Positions 58,675-64,000 of a DNA stretch of 64,000 bases are shown one piece after another. Each line of letters starts with the position of its first letter. Positions within the stretch are counted from its first letter, which is position 1. The position numbers were made by a program, and so were the translations under genes. The notes beneath the pieces are model-generated. The model saw only the letters and a list, made by a program, of their open reading frames with translations, did no database searches and was not told the origin of the DNA. This DNA comes from Tillandsia leiboldiana (Eukaryota; Streptophyta; Magnoliopsida; Poales; Bromeliaceae), in contig CM055076.1 in NCBI GenBank assembly GCA_029204045.2, forward strand, positions 20,400,269 to 20,464,268, given 5' to 3'.

Positions 58675-59302
58675 GCGCGTACGGCCACCTGCCCCGCCGT
58701 ACGGCCACCTGCCCCGGTCACCTGCTCCGCTCCTTGCGTGGACCGCGCGCACAACACCGCCCCAGTAATAAACTGCCACGTGTCCTCCCCTGGTGCACGC
58801 CTCGCCCGTGGACCGCGCGCCTGCCCGCGCGCCCGCGTGCCTGCCCGCGGCCGCGCTCCGCCTGCCCGGGCCTGCGCCGCGACCTTCCGCCGCTGCCCGT
58901 TGCCGCCGGCGATCGCCGGAAACACTGTTCCGGCCAGTGAACAGTAATTTACTGTAGCAAACTCTGAAAAATGCATGTAAATAGTCCATTTTGACCGTTT
59001 TCGCGCGCTGAGTCCAAATCCGGTGTCCGATTTGCCAAATTCCATTCCTAAAAATTGCCGAAGGCATCCGGAAAGGTGTTTCTTGGTCCAAACTTCGCGC
59101 TCAGTCCATTTGTAATATCCGCTTCGCGCGAAATTGCTTCTAACATCCAACGGGGTCCTCCGATCACTTATATGATCCATTTAACACCCGAAGTCCAACA
59201 CTTGCTTCCAATTTAGTGCAGAAACACCGCCGACACACCACATAGGCCTCCAAAAGCTGCTGGTCACGCTGTAGAAGCCCTACAGAGATCCGGATCACCA
59301 CA

Positions 59303-60930
59303 ACCAGTCTTAGAACAAACTCTATGACTTAGAACTTGGAGTCTTAAAGTGATGTAGATCCTGTAAAACAAAACTCCAAACAAATCAAAAGTCAGTTGTC
59401 AGAAATTAAAGTTATATCCTACATTTGATTCGTCCTTTTGGTTCTTTTTGTTTTTCGGTTCCTTTTTCATCATCTCTTTTCTTTTTCTCCCCCTATGTTG
59501 AGCATCTCTGTTCTCCCCCTATCTCTGTTCTCCCCCTATTTCTGTTCTCCCCTTTTTTGTCACAAATTGTCAAACAGTGAATATAGGCAAAAAGAAATCA
59601 CTAGCAGCATTAGTTCATAGAGAAAGAGAGATAAAAGCTCAGTTCCGGTATATAACAAAAACGCAGATTTCGTACCGGTCCTCGAAGGCAAAAATCACAA
59701 AAATTCTTGAAACAAATTCAAATTTTGAAATCTTTCAAATACCGATTTGCATTCCATCAAGAAAACAATTTAAGTGCTTGAAAATAATATGAGATCACAT
59801 AGATGTCATTCAATCCAATTAATTTTACAAAAATTAAAAAGATTTACTCCGAAATCATGAAAAACAAAGATAAGACATTATAAACCGTTTTTCATATTAT
59901 ATACGTCAAACACAAGTAATCAAAAATAATCTTGAGATCCAAAGTCTATCAAGATGTAACGGATTTACAAAGATGACTTACAGAGATTTCCAAATGACAT
60001 CAATTTTGAATTTTACCCTTTCAAATTTGAGATAAGCACTAAAATATCTAAGGGTGGCTCTTTGAGCATCTTTTAACTATCCCACCTTATACAAACCAGG
60101 AGATTGTTCAAAATATAAGAACTTTGAATATAAATCTCCGAATGCTTCATCTAAAAAATTTCAAAAATATTTTTCAAGCATCAAAACATGTGGTAGCTTC
60201 ACACACAGACCGGACGACCGGGGTGACAGCTCTTTCCAACATGTGGTTGTAGTTTTCAAACTCCTTTCGGATGTAACTCTTTCCACATCTTTTGCAATTC
60301 ATTTATTACCCTTGTAAAAAAATGTAATCTCTTATGTGAAAGAATTAAATTCCAAATTTTAGTCTATCGGTTGTCTCATGTTTATCACAATGAATTCACA
60401 CAACCGAGATAGGTTAAGCATCTAAAGATCACACATGATTACTAAAATTTGATGAATATAATTATCAAAAACTCCTATAATGAAGTATCTTCAAGAATTA
60501 TGATTATGGAGTAAAGTTGATAATTCATATAAAATTAAATTGAAGTGATTGAAAGTGAAACCCTTTTTATTCAATGCATTTGTTCGTTAAAACCCTTTTG
60601 TTTAAAAACAAAACATAAAAACGAAGAGCATTGAAAACATGTAATGCAGAGATTCAGAAAAATATGAAAGGAAAACCAATCAAAGCATTACATACAGTCA
60701 TAAGCTATTTAGAACTTAAGACAAGGAAAGATATCACCTTTCCGAATCCAAAATCGTCGGATTTTGGGTTGTCTTGATTCATTGTGGTTGGGAGATGATA
60801 GCTTTGACTGTTGATGCACCTTACGTCTTTGCCTCGCAATGATCCACTTGTATGATTGATGTTGTGGCACGGACCTTTGGTGGGTTGAGTGAACTCCATT
60901 GACTTGATGAGTCTTTTGATTCCGTTGAGT
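59303..60930 (-). other. Non-coding tail of TR-GAG
   Basis: It continues 49135-49290 across the Gypsy-2 insertion. AT-rich with repeated 'tctgttctccccctat' near 59500-59555. The minus-strand frame 60705-60899 just after gag might be an out-of-frame gag end (patch GFGKVISF), but this is weak. No pol domain is seen. Confidence 0.6.
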
Positions 60931-62670
60931 TCACTCCGTAGATGAAGTTGCCGAAGAATTTTTCTTTCTCTTTTTCGGGCACATCTTCATCAAGTGTCCT
61001 TCAAGTCCACATTGGTGACAAATTCTTTCTCTCAAGTTAATTGTGGAACTTGAAGCCTTCACAGTTTGGTTCTTTTTGAATCCCAAACCAGCTTTGCTTG
61101 TTTGACCTAATCCGGACATACGGTCAAGTTTTTTGGAACCGGTTGAAAGCCTTTGTATGTCGGATTTGAGTTGATGAACTTGCTTGGTCAAAGCTTGGTT
61201 GGTGACATGAATTTCTTCAAACTGCTTTTCTAGAAAATCAATCTTGTTAATATGGGAATTAATGATCGTTTCCGATTGATTTATCTTTTCTTGGAGGATT
61301 TTATTATTATCCAATAAAAGTTCTTGTTCCTCCTCAAGATCATGAAGTTTGATCTTTAACACATGGTTCTCGTCCTGAACCTCAAGTCGTTGCTTCCTCA
61401 ACTTCTTAATATGCTTGGCCATCTTCTTTGATTTCGTAAGAAGTTGTTGATATGCCTCAAGGATCTCTTCTTCGTCCGACTCCCCCTCACTTGATGACTC
61501 TCCATCGGATGTTGATGTTTCATACAAAATCAAAGGAGTAGAGTCAGTAATTAATGATGACAAGCAAACATTAGAAGAGGGAATTTGAGAAGCATGAAAA
61601 GCAACAACTTTTTCCTCTCTACTTGAGGTCGATTCATTAGAAGTAGAATCGTCCCAAATTTTTGTTTGTAAAGCCTTCTTTTTATATGATTTCGGCGAAA
61701 GACAATCTGTTGAAATATGGCCGTAGCCTTTGCATCTATAGCATTGGATTTTCCCTTCGAAATCATCTTTTTCATTTTCTTTAGAAGATTTTGCAAAGCT
61801 TTTGAGTTTAGAGGATTTAGAACCCGATGATCCTTTCGATGGTTTCAAGGATGAAGATCCATCGGTTCGATTCTTCCAAAACTTCCGACGAAATTTCTTT
61901 ATGATCCGCGCCAATCATTCTTCAAAATCGGCAAAAGAGATTTCATCGTCGGAACTTGATTCGCCATCTTCTTCCTTTGTTGATTTGAATGCAATACCTG
62001 TAAGCTTGGAAGAAGACTTGGAAGAAATTTGATTAGTAGGAAAAGTCATCTCATAAGTTTGTAAAGCGCCTACTAATTCCTCTACTCTCATCTCATCCGG
62101 ATGACTAACGGTTTCAATGGCGGTAACCTTTGCTCTAAACCGTTCCGGAAGAGTCCGAAGTATCTTTCTTACAATTTTCGACTCCGGGATCTTTTCTCCT
62201 AAATTAGCAATAGTATTGATTACATCTTGAAGTCTAGTGTAATAATCTGTAAATAATTCATGCTCTTCCATAAGAATAGAGTAAAATTGACTTGTAAGCA
62301 TCTGGAGCTTTTGAATTTTTACTAGATTAGTACCCTCATGTGTAATTTTGAGAATATCCCAAATTTCCTTCGCGGTTTCACACGCGGAAATTCGTGTGAA
62401 CTCAGTCGAGGAAAGAGAATTATATAGAGCGTTCATACCTTTCCCATTGCAAGAAGATCTTTCGATTTCCTCTTTGGACCATCTAGAGCGAGGTTTTGGG
62501 GTAGTAGAATTTCCTACTTCCTCAACAGGATGCATCCAACCGTATTCCACAGTTTGCCATACCCGCTCATCAATTGAGATGAGAAAAGCTCTCATCCGCA
62601 CTTTCCAATACGCATAATTAGTCCCATCAAAAAGAGGAGGTCTATAAATATTACCACTTTCACCCGACAT
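60931..62670 (-). pseudogene. Copia-type gag of TR-GAG, one in-frame stop
   Basis: The start is the ATG at 62668-62670 (MSGESGNIYRPPLFDGTNYA), 21 bases after the primer site. Residues 1-251 are a Copia gag: FDGTNYAYWKVRMRAFLISI near the start, then a helical UBN2-type core (CETAKEIWDILKITHEG...YYTRLQDVINTIANLG...ILRTLPERF). A TGA at 61915-61917 interrupts it; the same frame continues for 327 codons to 60931. That second part has a basic Ser/Lys linker, a CCHC knuckle (CYRCKGYGHISTDC), an acidic stretch, about 100 residues of coiled coil, and a second knuckle (CHQCGLEGHLMKMC) near the C-terminus. Without the stop it would be about 579 residues. The role is capsid formation and RNA packaging. 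Confidence 0.9.
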
Positions 62671-62690
62671 GATAGATGAACCTAAAACCC

Positions 62691-62702
62691 GCTCTGATAC
62701 CA
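62691..62702 (-). other. TR-GAG primer-binding site
   Basis: The minus strand reads tggtatcagagc, directly inside the 5' LTR. Confidence 0.9.
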
Positions 62703-62704
62703 CT

Positions 62705-63954
62705 TGTAGGTTTTTATATATGAAGGATCCACACGGATCTAAATAGGTACTATCAAACAACTAGAGGGAGGGTGAATAGGTGTAATACTTATAAAACCAA
62801 TCTCAGTGCAAAATAAAAACCAATGCGGAAAATAAAAATAGCACACCGAGATATACGTGGAAACTCCAATCCAGGAGAAAAACTACGGGACCAACACGCA
62901 ATAACAATCCACTAAGAATAGAAGAATAATAAGGTGATTACCGACTCCACGGATTCCAACCCCTCCTTCAACTTCTTCGGATCTTGCGCTCACCGATTGC
63001 ACGTCCACTGCACACGTTCGAATCCACGAACGCCACTCGAATCCACGAGCACACGTTTCGAATCCACGAAACGCCTTCAACACACCGAATCCACAATGCC
63101 ACGTCAAATCCACAACGCAAACTTAGCCGATAGAAATATTGGCTTCGATGGTGATCCTTTGCTTAGATTATCATTGAAGAACCGTAGAAGAAATCTCTAA
63201 GCAAAGACTAGATCAATTCGACAAAAAGTATTGCTTCAAAGAACCGTCGAATTGACCTAAAAGAGGCTAAAGAGAAGAACGATAAAAATCTAGCCTCTAG
63301 GGTTGCTCTCAAGTGTTTCTGAAATTTATCGGTAGTTCTTGAGAAGCCCTAAGTGTCTATTTATAGGTTAGAAACCTTTGGAAAGAGATAAGCATCAAAA
63401 ACTGACTTAACAGAATTTTTCCCGCACGGCGGGCCGGGACTGGATTTTGCTGATCTGGATTGTCGTCTTTTTTCAGCAATTTTCCAGAAAAAACAGTTCG
63501 GGGTCCGGACTGAAACATGAATCCGATCCGGACTGAAATAGGAATCCGATCCGAACTGAAACATGAATCCGATCCGGACTGAAAGTGCGCATGAACTAAA
63601 CTATGTTCGGGGTCCGGACTGGATTGGTCTGATCCGGATCCTGAACATCCAATTTGTCCAGTTTTTAATTTTTAAGCAAAGAAAACTTATCCAAGTGTTT
63701 CTAAACTACACAAATGTATTCGGATCACCAAAATTATTTAGTTAAACGTACCTGATCAATCCGAATCCATTTTCCTTAAGATTGATGTATATGATCCACA
63801 ATTCTTCAACTTCAATCTTCAAGACTCAAAACACTGAGTGTCAACTTGAGCTCTTGTTGAATCTTCTCTGAGTCTTCAATTGCTGATTGACAATTTGATC
63901 GCTTCAAGACTCCGACTCAACTCACGAAATATGCCAACACAAAAAGCCGTAACT
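62705..63954 (-). repeat. TR-GAG 5' LTR
   Basis: It is 1250 bp and collinear with 47886-49134, including the four 23-bp repeats (from 63504) and the TATA box at 63357-63366. The last plus-strand base is T instead of A, so the TG start is lost on the minus strand. Confidence 0.93.
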
Positions 63955-64000
63955 CAACCCGACAACACTACAAGGACAGAATGTTTAAACGGAGAACTTA
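63955..64000 (-). mobile_element. Outer Gypsy-type LTR, continuation
   Basis: The text (ccgacaacactacaaggaca ... ggagaactta) lines up with 14110-14150 of the nest A solo LTR (ccgataatactataatgtcc ... gggaactta), so the LTR broken at 47885 resumes here and leaves the window. Confidence 0.75.

Larger units (their letters stand above)
49291..59302 (-). mobile_element. Gypsy-2: Ty3/Gypsy element with RT remnant
   Basis: Minus-strand element flanked by accag. The 5' LTR is 55310-59302 (3993 bp), the 3' LTR is 49291-51931 (2641 bp, with a 1.34-kb internal deletion) and the interior is 51932-55309. The primer site is at 55290-55301 and a purine tract (tttagtgggggagga) abuts the 3' LTR. The interior retains decayed gag, part of RT, and a 3' stretch collinear with Gypsy-1. 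Integrase and RNase H are not recognisable. LTR ends and interior landmarks show it is a diverged relative of Gypsy-1. Confidence 0.93.
55310..59302 (-). repeat. Gypsy-2 5' LTR
   Basis: It is 3993 bp, full length. It holds three tandem 35-bp units (aaaagctcaactcaacgccg...) at 56427-56531, a diverged duplication near 56780-56890 ('ggtcaaccgcc', 'gtccgcggt'), the TATA box at 58399, the CACGTG region and a 25-C run at 58650-58674. Confidence 0.92.
47886..63954 (-). mobile_element. TR-GAG: gag-only Copia-type retrotransposon
   Basis: LTRs of 1249 and 1250 bp (47886-49134; 62705-63954) are flanked by caacc. The minus strand reads, in order: 5' LTR (62705-63954), primer site (tggtatcagagc, 62691-62702), gag (62670-60931), a long non-coding tail, a purine tract (aaagggggaga) and the 3' LTR (47886-49134). 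No protease, integrase, RT or RNase H is present in the roughly 3.6-kb interior, so it is non-autonomous. The 5' LTR has lost the first base of its TG end (agttacgg versus tgttacgg). Gypsy-2 (49291-59302) is inserted in the tail. Confidence 0.93.

Noticed and set aside
60705..60899. Separate gene downstream of TR-GAG gag
   Set aside because: Only 64 codons, no domain; at best an out-of-frame gag end.

Overview
This is a stretch of plant nuclear DNA, and nearly all of it that can be recognised is transposable elements. Eukaryotic and plant character show in plant-type splice sites, Mutator-like (MULE), CACTA and Tourist-type DNA transposons, tRNA-Met-primed LTR retrotransposons, a TRIM, and long AT-rich spacers alternating with very GC-rich blocks. 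I see no intact host gene, rRNA gene, functional tRNA or bacterial-style operon. The lineage cannot be fixed by eye; GC-rich captured sequence inside a MULE mildly favours a monocot.

Layout. 1-10.2 kb: AT-rich DNA with a locally duplicated repeat, a Ty3/Gypsy stump (LTR end, primer site, start of gag), a dinucleotide tract, a small MITE, the primer-site end of an old LTR element, and a 984-bp non-autonomous MULE (8204-9187) with a perfect 9-bp target duplication. 10.2-17.8 kb: a CACTA terminus, then nest A: MULE-2 (10734-17750), keeping only the N-terminal exons of a transposase gene and split by a solo LTR (12466-16863). 17.8-21.6 kb: a possible CT-rich first exon, then AT-rich spacer.

Nest B, 21.6-42.2 kb: MULE-1 carries two genes, a MuDR-type transposase (22995-38858, interrupted) and a plant mobile domain (PMD) gene (38954-41119). 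The transposase is split by a non-autonomous Gypsy element with 4-kb LTRs (Gypsy-1, 24774-37810), which is itself split by a solo LTR (30139-32914). 42.2-46.5 kb: AT-rich spacer with a Tourist-like MITE (44204-44924), a TRIM (45928-46358) and copies of a promoter/leader-like cassette.

Nest C, 46.5 kb to the window end: an LTR of the same family as the nest A solo LTR (from 46509, resuming at 63955) is interrupted by a gag-only Copia-type element (TR-GAG, 47886-63954, minus strand), which is interrupted by a second Gypsy element (Gypsy-2, 49291-59302, minus strand) with remains of reverse transcriptase.

Most element boundaries rest on target-site duplications read directly from the sequence. 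None of the recognisable coding regions is intact: each shows premature stops, frameshifts, truncation or insertions. The points most worth following are the two-gene MULE with PMD, the matching subterminal hairpin architecture of the two MULEs despite unrelated hairpin sequences, and a cluster of CACGTG boxes in the LTR promoters of both Gypsy elements.
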